Part shown: positions 18,803 to 27,044 of the stretch, piece by piece | How positions within the stretch are numbered: position 1 is the stretch's first letter | How the letters are laid out: every line of letters starts with the position of its first letter | Source: Zymobacter sp047495495 | GTDB taxonomy: Bacteria > Pseudomonadota > Gammaproteobacteria > Pseudomonadales > Halomonadaceae | Length of the DNA stretch: 64,000 bases | Reading direction: 5' to 3' | Assembly (NCBI RefSeq): GCF_047495495.1 | Contig: NZ_CP179930.1 | Coordinates: forward strand, 1,798,001 to 1,862,000 | Program-made: the position numbers and the translations under genes | The notes under the pieces: model-generated | Databases searched by the model: none | Told to the model about the DNA's origin: nothing | Seen by the model: only the letters and a program-made list of their open reading frames with translations

Positions 18803-19177
18803 ATGAAAAATATTCTTGCGATAAGCCTCATCGTGATTACTGCTCTATTATCGGGTTGCTCAGGGGCTAAAGGTGACATTCAAAAAACACTGGGTAGCTT
18901 TTTCAATGGAATTAAAAACCAAAATTCTACACAAGTTGTTAATGCTATCGACGTCCCTGCTTCGTTGCAATCGGATGCTGGAAGTGTAGTACAAAATCAT
19001 ATGAGACAGTTTAGTAAAGTAGAAGATTATGAAGTGGAAAATGTAATCTTTTCAGATGATAGTGAAAGCGCGAATGTTAATGTGAAGATCAAGTTTCACT
19101 CTCGAGAGTCTACTTTGCCAGTCAATATGCATAAGACAGCCGATGGCTGGAAGCTAGATATCAATCAACGCTTTTAA
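18803..19177 (+). CDS. Predicted lipoprotein with NTF2-like (DUF4878-type) fold
   Basis: 124 residues, lipobox LSGC. Mature pattern: helix with a Gly-IKNQNSTQVVNAI segment, then ENVIFSDDSESANVNVKIKF and a final DGWKLDINQRF strand, resembling small NTF2/lumazine-binding-like lipoproteins. The specific role is unknown. 18 bp after the preceding lipoprotein gene. Confidence 0.7.
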   Translation: MKNILAISLIVITALLSGCSGAKGDIQKTLGSFFNGIKNQNSTQVVNAIDVPASLQSDAGSVVQNHMRQFSKVEDYEVENVIFSDDSESANVNVKIKFHSRESTLPVNMHKTADGWKLDINQRF

Positions 19178-19208
19178 TTCACCTGCAATTTAGCTAAGGA
19201 AGTATGAT

Positions 19209-19484
19209 ATGAATCAGTTAAACAAAGATCAAAAACGCAAAAGTAATCACCTTCGCAATGGCCTAATTATAGGCGCTGTCATGGGGGCTATCGTGTATTT
19301 TTTCATGAATGCTATGACACCATCTATGCCAGCCAATATGCCTCCTGATTTCGCTCCTGCGCAGATGGCTTATGGGTTTAGCAAAGGAATGAAATTGTTG
19401 GCAACCGTACTAACATTTTTAAGTGCAACTTTTGGTGGATATCTGCTCTCTTTATTCATCAGTTTCCTTAAAAAGAATCAGTAA
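19209..19484 (+). CDS. Two-TM membrane protein
   Basis: 91 residues with TM segments about 16-34 (GLIIGAVMGAIVYFFM) and 64-85 (MKLLATVLTFLSATFGGYLLSLFI) and a Met/Pro-rich loop between. AAGGA ribosome site upstream. Last gene of the envelope operon; terminator at 19510-19540. Function unknown. Confidence 0.7.
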   Translation: MNQLNKDQKRKSNHLRNGLIIGAVMGAIVYFFMNAMTPSMPANMPPDFAPAQMAYGFSKGMKLLATVLTFLSATFGGYLLSLFISFLKKNQ

Positions 19485-19509
19485 CAAAAATTGGAGTCAG
19501 TATATAAAA

Positions 19510-19540
19510 GAAGAAGCCCGCGTGAGCGGGCTTCTTCTTT
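19510..19540. terminator. Bidirectional terminator
   Basis: 12-bp perfect stem GAAGAAGCCCGC with complement, GTGA loop. It lies between convergent genes ending at 19484 and 19539. Confidence 0.85.
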
Positions 19541-20174
19541 AAGCACTCCTCTTATATATGTCATATATTTTCTCATAAGCGTCTATTGCTAGATAACAAT
19601 CCGTGCAATTTATGGTTTCACTATTTTCTTCAGACAATTTTTTGCTGATAGCTTCCTTAAAAACTTCAGGGCTTGCAGGAAATCTTATATCCCATGAAGA
19701 ATCCAATTTGCAAAATTTATTTACATTCTTAAGTTGAGATTCTAAAAGCTTAATTGAGACCTTATGTATAACTTCTTTTAAATCTTTTGAAAAATCTAAT
19801 TTTTCCACTTCTTTATATGCAGGTATAAATTTTTCCAATCTGTCATCAAATGGGCGCCCACTTCCATATCCACCATCCGATCTACCACTAGACTCAATCA
19901 TAAATTTAGCATTTAAAATGCCTAATTTTTTCAAATCAATAATAAGCTTTTCAGCTTCTTCAGTCACTTTCCTTAACTTTATTGTATTGCCAGCTATAAC
20001 TATTTCATCTAATTTATCTCTTAAATGAACCAAAAATACAGTGGTTATAATCAACGCAAAAAACGTTATAAATTCATTTGCTGAAAACAATCTTTGATAT
20101 AAAAACAAAACATCAATTAAAAATAAAATAGTTCCAACAATAAAACTTACATTATCCATAATTTTTTTAAACAT
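19539..20174 (-). CDS. Uncharacterised inner-membrane protein
   Basis: 211 residues from ATG 20174. Two N-terminal TM segments (about 7-25 and 32-49), then a cytoplasmic, partly coiled-coil domain (IVIAGNTIKLRKVTEEAEKL onward). There is no known domain. Monocistronic within element A, with a terminator shared with the envelope operon. Confidence 0.65.
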   Translation of the reverse strand: MFKKIMDNVSFIVGTILFLIDVLFLYQRLFSANEFITFFALIITTVFLVHLRDKLDEIVIAGNTIKLRKVTEEAEKLIIDLKKLGILNAKFMIESSGRSDGGYGSGRPFDDRLEKFIPAYKEVEKLDFSKDLKEVIHKVSIKLLESQLKNVNKFCKLDSSWDIRFPASPEVFKEAISKKLSEENSETINCTDCYLAIDAYEKIYDIYKRSA

Positions 20175-20308
20175 AAAAACACCCATTTATTGGCAGGCTT
20201 TACTGTTTTAACAAGGCTATATTACTCATCTAATTGGATTAATAATAGCAAACAAATTTTCATTTATCAATTATCTGTCAAAAAAATCAGATAAATCAAT
20301 TTATATGT

Positions 20309-20314
20309 TATAAT
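20309..20314 (+). promoter_or_regulatory. Promoter -10 of the 20349 gene (element A type)
   Basis: TATAAT within TATATGTTATAATATA, 35 bp upstream of the gene. The same block recurs upstream of the DotA/TraY gene (36130-36135), and related TGTGTTATAAT blocks precede the minus-strand genes. Transcription start not determined. Confidence 0.6.
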
Positions 20315-20348
20315 ATACACATGCAAAATAAAAAAGAGGTATATAAAA

Positions 20349-21785
20349 ATGAAGAAAAAAATAGCTATTGGAATATTATTACTATCAACAATAAGCCCTA
20401 TTGCTTTTGCTGATATCGCCCCACTACCATCAATTTTTGGGCCAGGAACAGGCCTTCACACACAAATTGGAAATAATGTTGTTATTGAGTTGAATGAATT
20501 GAATTCAAAAATAACAACAAAAAGAAGTATTGTGAATTCAATAAATGGGGAATTAGTGCCTACATCTTCTGTATTGATTGATCGTGACGAGCTAATAAAT
20601 CAAGGTAAATCCTATATGTCTTCGTGCTACAAAATAGAAGACATGGTGTTTGAGAACCCACAGATAGCTCAATTTATGTACACGCATTGTGTCAATACTG
20701 GTTATTTCAGTGCTGAAAATGAACTCAAATTTCTGATGCAAAAGTATCAAGCTAAAGATGCTGTGTTTGTGTTCTCTAAGCCAATAAAAATAAAGAACAA
20801 GATGATGCAAAGCGGGTATGAGACCAGATTTTTGGAAGCTCGTGTGATGTACAGAAATGGCGATAGTGAAGCGTTCAGGTCAGGAATCATCGTTAGCCCT
20901 AGCATGTCATCGAGAAACATCTATGTGAAGTACAAAAACAGTAAGCCACTCGAAATTTTCGGACGCACATATTCTCTAAATTCGAGTGGAATCGCTGAAA
21001 TTTATACGTTTAAAGGTAACGACCTTACTGCTAGCAACGCTGACTTAAAAAAAGTAGGTGAATTGTCTGGTGGTCGCCTTTCAGCAAGCAATAGGTACGA
21101 TGCAAAAGTAGACAGCGAAGGAAACGCGGACAAAAGCGGTGTAGAAAGGCTTGTAAAAGACGCTTCACATTTCATGAACGACTATCAATCAGCGTTTATG
21201 CTCGTAGACTACGTGAATCCATTAGAACCTGTTTACGACGAAAATGGCGAGATGAAATTCAGTATTTCAACAAAATCACGTACATTTTACAGAAATGAAT
21301 GCAATGAATCCGAAGGCGTAAAATACACTCAAAACTCATTTCTGCGCTATGAAGTTAATCAAAATATGAGCAGATATGTTGTTAAAAGCTATGATGACGC
21401 TGTGAAATTTAGGAACATTGTAATCAATGACGACTATCAAGTTGGATTAAATAGCGATTATGCTGTAGCTGATATGTCATATGAATATTCATATGGATTT
21501 AATAATGAATACAGTAAATTCAAGAATGTGTTGCTTGATCCTATAGCTCACAAAAATCAAAACGTTTTTAGCATTGGATCAAAAGATACATATAATGATA
21601 TTGATTGGAAATTTTATAAAAATGGCGGTGTGAGTGGTTTGACTGATATTTCTGTTAAGAAAGAGCAATGTCAGCCAAAAGTTGAAAAATGTGAGTGGAT
21701 TAGAAAGGATTACGATATGTACAAATATTATGTATGCGATGGAAAAGTAAAAGAAAAAGTGTGCGTTGGAGTTAGGTGTAAGTGA
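20349..21785 (+). CDS. Secreted protein of unknown function
   Basis: 478 residues, signal peptide ending AFADI (residues 1-21). The mature part is rich in Tyr/Asn/Ser and carries a Cys-rich C-terminal tail (QCQPKVEKC, YVCDGKVKEKVCVGVRC) suited to disulfides. No recognised domain. GAGGT ribosome site; terminator at 21801-21833. The surface tail suggests an extracytoplasmic binding role, but that is a guess. Confidence 0.65.
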   Translation: MKKKIAIGILLLSTISPIAFADIAPLPSIFGPGTGLHTQIGNNVVIELNELNSKITTKRSIVNSINGELVPTSSVLIDRDELINQGKSYMSSCYKIEDMVFENPQIAQFMYTHCVNTGYFSAENELKFLMQKYQAKDAVFVFSKPIKIKNKMMQSGYETRFLEARVMYRNGDSEAFRSGIIVSPSMSSRNIYVKYKNSKPLEIFGRTYSLNSSGIAEIYTFKGNDLTASNADLKKVGELSGGRLSASNRYDAKVDSEGNADKSGVERLVKDASHFMNDYQSAFMLVDYVNPLEPVYDENGEMKFSISTKSRTFYRNECNESEGVKYTQNSFLRYEVNQNMSRYVVKSYDDAVKFRNIVINDDYQVGLNSDYAVADMSYEYSYGFNNEYSKFKNVLLDPIAHKNQNVFSIGSKDTYNDIDWKFYKNGGVSGLTDISVKKEQCQPKVEKCEWIRKDYDMYKYYVCDGKVKEKVCVGVRCK

Positions 21786-21800
21786 TTCTCCCCTTTTTCC

Positions 21801-21833
21801 ATTAGACCCACTCGAAAAGTGGGTCTAATTTTT
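21801..21833 (+). terminator. Intrinsic terminator
   Basis: Stem ATTAGACCCAC with complement, loop of 7, followed by TTTT, 16 bp past the secreted-protein gene. Confidence 0.88.
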
Positions 21834-21917
21834 GTAGCTGTCTTTTAGTTCAGTATCCATTGACACTCAATTTTCTTTATAGTAACGAGATAAAGAACGT
21901 CAAAATAGGGGGTGAAA

Positions 21918-22625
21918 ATGAACAGTCAATGGCAGATAGATTTGTACGACGGCTTAAATAATGCTGTAGATATGCAAGATGTTTTAGATGTTGCATTGAA
22001 AACAGTGAAACCGTTAGGTTTTGATTATGCAGGGTGGAGAACACAACTTCCTATTCCAATTTCAAAACATAAAACATTAGCGCTTAATACATCAGAAGAT
22101 GAAGTGCTCGAAAAAGTATCAGATGGCGGATATGACGAGTCTCAAGGCGTACAGCATTGTTCAAGATCAATTGAACCATTTTATTGGCTTGGAAATAGAA
22201 GTGATAGTGTTTTTAATAAAACCCCTGAGCTGTGGGAAGAATACTATAGTTTAGGTAGGTTTGGGGGGTGGGCACAGTCACTAATTGAAAAAAAATCAAT
22301 GTTTAGTCTTTTTTGGGTGGATACGTCATCAGAAATATTGCAAGAAGATATAGACAATGTATATTTTAAAATGCAATGGATCTCTATATCTGTGTTAAGT
22401 AAGATGAATCAATTCAATATAAAACCAAATATTATATTATCAGAAAGAGAAAAAGAAGTGTTGAGATGGTCAGGCGACGGTAAAACAGCAGATGAAATTG
22501 GGTTAATATTAAGTCTAAGTCATAGTACTGTGAATTTTCATTTACGAAATGCAATGCATAAGCTAGATGCAAAAAATAAAACATCTGCTGTCGTCAAAGC
22601 AATCTACTTAAACCTTCTTCATTGA
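21918..22625 (+). CDS. LuxR-family regulator with autoinducer-binding-like domain (LuxR solo)
   Basis: 235 residues from ATG 21918, AGGGGG 6 nt upstream. The N-terminal domain resembles acyl-homoserine-lactone receptors (FDYAGW, Y-x-x-x-QGVQHC, SIEPFYW). The C-terminal LuxR helix-turn-helix (about 175-232) reads LSEREKEVLRW, then GKTADEIGLILSLSHSTVNFHL. No luxI-type synthase lies in the window, so it may sense host or neighbour signals or a different ligand. Cargo of element A; target genes unknown. Confidence 0.85.
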   Translation: MNSQWQIDLYDGLNNAVDMQDVLDVALKTVKPLGFDYAGWRTQLPIPISKHKTLALNTSEDEVLEKVSDGGYDESQGVQHCSRSIEPFYWLGNRSDSVFNKTPELWEEYYSLGRFGGWAQSLIEKKSMFSLFWVDTSSEILQEDIDNVYFKMQWISISVLSKMNQFNIKPNIILSEREKEVLRWSGDGKTADEIGLILSLSHSTVNFHLRNAMHKLDAKNKTSAVVKAIYLNLLH

Positions 22626-22631
22626 TCCCCT

Positions 22632-22655
22632 AGCCCGCCATTAGGCGGGCTTCTC
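22632..22655. terminator. Intrinsic terminator between convergent genes
   Basis: AGCCCGCC-ATTA-GGCGGGCT hairpin, 6 bp past the LuxR gene and 7 bp before the end of the minus-strand gene at 22662. Confidence 0.85.
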
Positions 22656-22661
22656 TATAAA

Positions 22662-23048
22662 TCAATTGAGCGATTTTATAGTCTCAATAGCTTCATTGAA
22701 AGATGCTTCATCTTGTGCTTTTTTTATTTTATTACTAAAACCAGCAAGATTTTTATCAACATTTGACTGTATTTCTGACTCAACGCTGAACCTAGTTTCT
22801 TTGTTGTTCTTCTTGTCTTTCAGTGTATAGCTGTAGTCATCATTGATTCTTGCCACATCCAAGACGTAACGCCCCTCCCCATTTGTGTACAAGCCTGCAC
22901 CCATCAACGAAGCCTGTAGAGCGTTTTTATCACATCCTACGACCTCACCTACAGCTACGCTTTTAACGTAGCTGTGTGCATCATTCTGTACAGTTTGTGC
23001 GTGTGATGTTGGTACAACTGACAGTAAAAGTGCTAATATTTTATCCAT
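22662..23048 (-). CDS. Small exported protein, paralog of the 24971 lipoprotein
   Basis: 128 residues with a short signal peptide ending SHAQT. The segment ALQASLMGAGLYTNGEGRYVLD aligns with ALEKSLGSAEMLAQKGQGRYVLD in the lipoprotein at 24971-25519, so the two are related. Function unknown; such small exported proteins on mobile elements are sometimes exclusion or envelope factors, but nothing proves it here. Confidence 0.62.
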   Translation of the reverse strand: MDKILALLLSVVPTSHAQTVQNDAHSYVKSVAVGEVVGCDKNALQASLMGAGLYTNGEGRYVLDVARINDDYSYTLKDKKNNKETRFSVESEIQSNVDKNLAGFSNKIKKAQDEASFNEAIETIKSLN

Positions 23049-23071
23049 TTTTTATAATCCTCTTTTTTATT

Positions 23072-23920
23072 TTATATTTCTAATGATTTTGTTTTTTTTG
23101 GTTTTAGAGACATACCACCATCATTATTTTCTTCTAAGCCTTTTTTTAAATCAGAAATTAACTTTAAATAACTTTCTTTATTTATTTTAAAGAAATTGTG
23201 CTCTTCATCTTTTTTACAATATTTAAGCATAAAATAAGGAATCATATGAAATGCACTATTTATTAAACAACTGATGTAAGAGCTTTCACTTCTATCAATA
23301 TCGCTCTTTAAATTGTTAATATAATTCAATTTTTCTTTACTACTTAATTCTTTAATAGTTTTACATTTTAATTTTGAATACTCTTTTTCAAACTCTTCTT
23401 TTTGAAAACCAAAGCGAAAATTATATTCAACAAGCTTCATTTCTGCATTCATTTTATTATTTAATAAATTTATGTAATCACTATAAGTGATAATATCATT
23501 TTCTTCATTGTTTTTAACTTTAATGTTGTCTTTTATACTTTCCAATAATTTATCTAGTCTTTTTCTTTCTATTAGAAGTGTTCCATCATTTGAAGAGATT
23601 TGAATGTATTTGTACACAAAAAAAGGCAACAGATTTATTGTACCAATAACGAAGTTCTCAGCGTTAGCATAAAAATCATCTTCATGAAAAATCGAAGAAA
23701 ACGTAGTTGATTCTTTTATTTCATTATACTTTTCAAACAAATAATTAGATTGAGATAAATTTAAATCATCTATTTGGATCAATTTTAAATAATCATATTC
23801 CCTTTTTAATTCTTTTATCTTAAATTCTTTTGTTGAATCATTTGTGTACAATAAATTGATTTTTTTAATTTCTGATGTTAATTTTTCGTTTAATAGTTCT
23901 GTATAGTCTTTATAATTCAT
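23072..23920 (-). CDS. Unknown protein with an internally duplicated domain
   Basis: 282 residues. Residues 1-135 (MNYKDYTELLNEKLTSEIKK, NLLPFFVYKYIQ) and 143-260 (ITYSDYINLLNNKMNAEMKL, MIPYFMLKYCK) are copies of one domain, and the next gene (23939-24427) is a single-copy homolog. Each unit starts Y-x-x-Y-x-x-L-x-N-x-K and ends LPFFVYKY-like, followed by an acidic helix. No known family. AAGGAG ribosome site. Confidence 0.62.
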   Translation of the reverse strand: MNYKDYTELLNEKLTSEIKKINLLYTNDSTKEFKIKELKREYDYLKLIQIDDLNLSQSNYLFEKYNEIKESTTFSSIFHEDDFYANAENFVIGTINLLPFFVYKYIQISSNDGTLLIERKRLDKLLESIKDNIKVKNNEENDIITYSDYINLLNNKMNAEMKLVEYNFRFGFQKEEFEKEYSKLKCKTIKELSSKEKLNYINNLKSDIDRSESSYISCLINSAFHMIPYFMLKYCKKDEEHNFFKINKESYLKLISDLKKGLEENNDGGMSLKPKKTKSLEI

Positions 23921-23938
23921 TTTATATTCTCCTTATCA

Positions 23939-24427
23939 TTATCTTTTTGGTATTAATTCGCCTGTTTCTTCATTTTCTTCCCAACTGTCACTCATATTTA
24001 TTTCAAAAGGAAGTGATCTACATTTGAAATGTAGTTCTTTTTGTAGTTCATCTATTATTTTTATAAGATTTTTTTCAGTTATCATATGATATTGATTCTT
24101 TTTGCTAACATATTTGTACACAAAAAAGGGTAATAATCTTATTTCTTTTCTATCAAATAATAAGCCTATATTTACACATCTTTCTTTTTCATCGTTTAAT
24201 TCAAAGTGCGAATGTTTTAATGCATCATTATATCTGTGAAATAAGCGTCTTAGTAATTTTTCTGATAAATCAGTAATTGTCCTACAATTTAGTATTCTTG
24301 ATTCTATATTATAGATTCTTGTTAGTTCTCTTTTTTCTGTTGAGTTGCTTGTGTACAATAAGTCTAATAGTCTTTTTTCTATTTCTATTTTTGTGTTTGC
24401 TAATTCTAAATATTCTTTATAATTCAT
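23939..24427 (-). CDS. Unknown protein, single-domain homolog of the 23072 protein
   Basis: 162 residues, starting MNYKEYLELANTKIEIEKRL and containing LLPFFVYKYVSKKNQ, clearly related to both halves of the downstream protein (19 bp away, same operon). The C-terminal tail is acidic and differs. No recognised function. Confidence 0.62.
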   Translation of the reverse strand: MNYKEYLELANTKIEIEKRLLDLLYTSNSTEKRELTRIYNIESRILNCRTITDLSEKLLRRLFHRYNDALKHSHFELNDEKERCVNIGLLFDRKEIRLLPFFVYKYVSKKNQYHMITEKNLIKIIDELQKELHFKCRSLPFEINMSDSWEENEETGELIPKR

Positions 24428-24448
24428 TTTGTTTGTCCCTCTTTTTTA

Positions 24449-24841
24449 TTATCCTAATAATTCTAAAATATCATTGATTGTTTTGTATTTATATTCAAAG
24501 TAATCTTCGTCTTCACTTGCTGATTCTTGCTTAACTTTTAAAGCAGTATTATCAAAGTTGAGATGTTTAAACTCTTCTATTTTTGAAATCAATTTAGAAA
24601 ATTCTGAATTAATTTCATCTTGTTCAAATTCTAAGTTTGCGTTATCGCTATTATTTGCATTGTTGATCTCAAAAATGTGAATAAGCTCTTTTAATTCCGC
24701 AAGCTCATAATGGAGTTTACTTACTGCCTCGTGTAAATCCTCACATTCGCTATCAAAATTATTAAGAGAAGTAAGTTCTTTGCTTCCATTAATTTCTTCG
24801 ATTTTATTAATCACATCACCAAATTCGTTTGAAAAATACAT
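24449..24841 (-). CDS. Small acidic coiled-coil protein of unknown function
   Basis: 130 residues from ATG 24841, chosen because AAGGAG lies 10 nt upstream; the frame opens 41 codons earlier across the promoter region. Rich in Glu and Leu with predicted helices (ECEDLHEAVSKLHYELAELKEL). Heads the 24449-23072 operon; promoter -10 at 24870-24875. Confidence 0.6.
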   Translation of the reverse strand: MYFSNEFGDVINKIEEINGSKELTSLNNFDSECEDLHEAVSKLHYELAELKELIHIFEINNANNSDNANLEFEQDEINSEFSKLISKIEEFKHLNFDNTALKVKQESASEDEDYFEYKYKTINDILELLG

Positions 24842-24869
24842 AATAACTTCTCCTTTGTTTATGTTATAT

Positions 24870-24875
24870 ATTATA
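24870..24875 (-). promoter_or_regulatory. Promoter -10 of the 24841 operon
   Basis: Minus-strand TATAAT in the context GTATGGTATAATATA, 29 bp before the start codon. An inverted repeat of the family described at 25564 lies just upstream (24888-24935). Confidence 0.6.
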
Positions 24876-24970
24876 CCATACTTTTTTAAATAATCGCTTT
24901 TATTTATTAAAATATTTTTTATAAAGTTGTTATTTAATTGTTTTAGCTGTAAAACTGCTAACAAAATATT

Positions 24971-25519
24971 TTATAATTGTTGAACTGCTTTTATACCATC
25001 TTCAAAATTTTGCTTATATGCTTTTTCACCAGCAGGTCTTTCACTGAGATAGTAGAAGTAACCCATACTTGCATGCGTCTTACTCTCAACAGTTTTATCC
25101 AACACTTTTGCATTATCTTGTTGTTTATCTTTCACAACATATTGAGCAATCATGTCTCTGTTTGTACCGCCCCAGTTTGTCCCGAAGATCGATTTATGTT
25201 CTCCAGTATCCTTCATGTCAACATCTAGCACATACCTACCCTGCCCTTTTTGAGCCAGCATTTCAGCACTTCCTAACGACTTTTCTAGTGCTACGCGTGC
25301 TTCAGCGTTGTTCAAGTTTGCGTAGTGACTGAACATCCCCATACCTACAAACCCCTTCACACTACCCAATTCGACGTTATGAGCGACGTTTTGCGACGTA
25401 GCAGAAGACTGTACATTTGGCATAAAATGTTCAGGTCTTGGACTTCCAGTAACAGCACAACCGCTTAATGATAATGAAGCTATTGCAAAAACTGATACTG
25501 CTAATTGTTTAATATTCAT
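24971..25519 (-). CDS. Predicted lipoprotein
   Basis: 182 residues from ATG 25519 (MNIKQLAVSVFAIASLSLSGC), a clear lipoprotein signal. Shares the ALxxSLxxAxx..GRYVLDV segment with the 22662 protein. Contains GTNWGGTNRDMIAQYVV and a C-terminal helical part. Function unknown. Promoter -10 at 25547-25552. Confidence 0.7.
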   Translation of the reverse strand: MNIKQLAVSVFAIASLSLSGCAVTGSPRPEHFMPNVQSSATSQNVAHNVELGSVKGFVGMGMFSHYANLNNAEARVALEKSLGSAEMLAQKGQGRYVLDVDMKDTGEHKSIFGTNWGGTNRDMIAQYVVKDKQQDNAKVLDKTVESKTHASMGYFYYLSERPAGEKAYKQNFEDGIKAVQQL

Positions 25520-25546
25520 GTTGTATTTCCTCTCTTCAATATAATT

Positions 25547-25552
25547 ATTATA
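25547..25552 (-). promoter_or_regulatory. Promoter -10 of the 24971 lipoprotein gene
   Basis: Minus-strand TATAAT within AAGTGTGTTATAATA, the commonest promoter form in element A. Confidence 0.65.
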
Positions 25553-25563
25553 ACACACTTTTT

Positions 25564-25614
25564 AAAATAACTACTTTTATTTATTAAAAATAATGTTTAT
25601 GAAGTAGTTATTTT
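25564..25614. repeat. Perfect inverted repeat upstream of the lipoprotein gene (type example of a dispersed family)
   Basis: 13-bp arms AAAATAACTACTT and its exact complement around a 25-nt AT-rich centre containing TTTATTTATTAA. Similar, less perfect units with different arm sequences lie at 24888-24935, about 27758-27806, about 28739-28784 and 32969-33009. Four sit just upstream of element A promoters, overlapping the expected -35; the one at 32969-33009 lies about 90 bp upstream of its promoter. Likely regulator-binding operators. Confidence 0.6.
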
Positions 25615-25636
25615 GTGATTTGTACTGCAATACTGC

Positions 25637-26041
25637 TTACTTTGTATATTTTTTTAATTCGTTTTCGATTGATTTAATTTTGTATTCCATAAATATTTTT
25701 TCTTTCTCATGATTTTTAATAAATTCATCAAGCTTTATAAGCATATCATTTTTTTGTGATTCTAGTTGTTTTGTGATATCAAAATCTTTGTTTTCAATTC
25801 TATTTAATAAACGTTTTAGAAAAATCCCTTTCTTTGAATTTGGATAACTTTTTAAAAAAGCATCATCTAACGTTTTTTCTCTAAATTGAAGATGTTTATA
25901 TTGTTCAGTTAACAGTAATTGTCCATTTTCTTTATCATAAACTTTTACTTTTGCTGTTGATCCACTTCTTCTTAATTTTAAATCTACCAACGAATTTATT
26001 TTTTTATAGTCTTCGTTTTCTTTTGATACCCTGCTTTTCAT
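25637..26041 (-). CDS. Uncharacterised protein coupled to the RepA-like helicase
   Basis: 134 residues, start overlapping the helicase stop (ATGA). N-terminal half basic (LKLRRSGSTAKVKVYDKENG); C-terminal half a long helix. Close coupling to repA suggests a replication or copy-control accessory. No family recognised. Confidence 0.6.
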   Translation of the reverse strand: MKSRVSKENEDYKKINSLVDLKLRRSGSTAKVKVYDKENGQLLLTEQYKHLQFREKTLDDAFLKSYPNSKKGIFLKRLLNRIENKDFDITKQLESQKNDMLIKLDEFIKNHEKEKIFMEYKIKSIENELKKYTK

Positions 26042-26973
26042 TTTCTATTGCTCCTTTTAGTTGTTTGTTCTTTTTCTTTATATTTGTCGCTTACATCTCT
26101 CAAAACTATACTGTTTACTTTTTTATTTTCAGAGCTAAAATGCTCTTTTTTAAACATTATAGGCTTTGAGATTACACTGTTGTTTGATTTTTCAACTTTA
26201 AAAACGACGTATTTTTTTACGTCAGGTTTGTTTTCGTTGATTTCTTCTTCTACAGCATTTGTTAAAGAAGCTAGCCACCTGCAATTATCTCTTATTGCTG
26301 AGCTACCTCTGAATCCACCTTCTTTATTGACGTGATGTAAAAAGATAATGGAGCAATCAGCTTTGTCTTTTATTAGCTCCAATTTTTTTATAACTTCTGA
26401 CATTTCACCAGCATCATTTTCATTTGAAGAATGTACACGAATAAATGTATCAATAAATAACAAATCAAAATTTGAAGCTATTTTTATTAAGTCATCGACA
26501 GCTTTCTTCGAATCCATTTTTATTTCTTTGCTAAACTTATCACTACTAATGTCTATACTGCTTTTATTAAAAACAGTAGCGAACCTTCTACTTATTTCAT
26601 ATTTTTCAGAGTCAGAAAAATTATTTATAGGACTATTTATCAATGCATGAAGTCTGTGTGATACAACTATTTTGTTATCTTCAAGTGATAAATAACCAAT
26701 GTTTATGTTTTCTTTTATTTTAAATTTTGGATCTAATTTTGCTAATGAGTTTCTACCGCACGCATAATTTAGAGCCAGATTTAGTGCAAAAAAGCTTTTA
26801 CCCGTGCCACCCTCTGACACTAAACACCCCAATGTTTTTGTTGGGAATGTTGGAAATAAGTAATTAAATTCTTGTAAATTATTTTCGTTTATGTAGTCAT
26901 TCTGCTCTAAAGTGTCAAAATTAGATAACTCTTTTAATGTTTCAAAATTTATAAATGGTTTTTGTTCTTTCAT
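26038..26973 (-). CDS. repA: RepA-like hexameric DNA helicase (IncQ type, AAA_25 family)
   Basis: 311 residues from ATG 26973, AAGGAG upstream. RecA-fold ATPase: Walker A SEGGTGKSFFALNLALNYACG (about 44-64), Walker B FDLLFIDTFIRVH (about 150), then sensor-type SIIFLHHVNKEGGFRGSSAIRDN (about 186-208). This matches the RepA helicase of IncQ plasmids and related phage helicases, which unwinds origin DNA after initiator binding. Together with the RepC-like gene and iterons it makes a replicon. A bare AAA_25 helicase of other function is the alternative. Confidence 0.82.
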   Translation of the reverse strand: MKEQKPFINFETLKELSNFDTLEQNDYINENNLQEFNYLFPTFPTKTLGCLVSEGGTGKSFFALNLALNYACGRNSLAKLDPKFKIKENINIGYLSLEDNKIVVSHRLHALINSPINNFSDSEKYEISRRFATVFNKSSIDISSDKFSKEIKMDSKKAVDDLIKIASNFDLLFIDTFIRVHSSNENDAGEMSEVIKKLELIKDKADCSIIFLHHVNKEGGFRGSSAIRDNCRWLASLTNAVEEEINENKPDVKKYVVFKVEKSNNSVISKPIMFKKEHFSSENKKVNSIVLRDVSDKYKEKEQTTKRSNRK

Positions 26974-26998
26974 TTTTATTCTCCTTTTGTTTTTTATT

Positions 26999-27028
26999 AC
27001 CAGCATCAATATCTGATGCTGGTTTTTT
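26999..27028. terminator. Hairpin between the 27045 gene and repA
   Basis: 10-bp perfect stem ACCAGCATCA with complement. The T run is on the plus strand only, so for the minus-strand genes it is more likely a transcript-processing or stability hairpin upstream of repA. Confidence 0.45.
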
Positions 27029-27044
27029 AGGTTTATGAATAACT

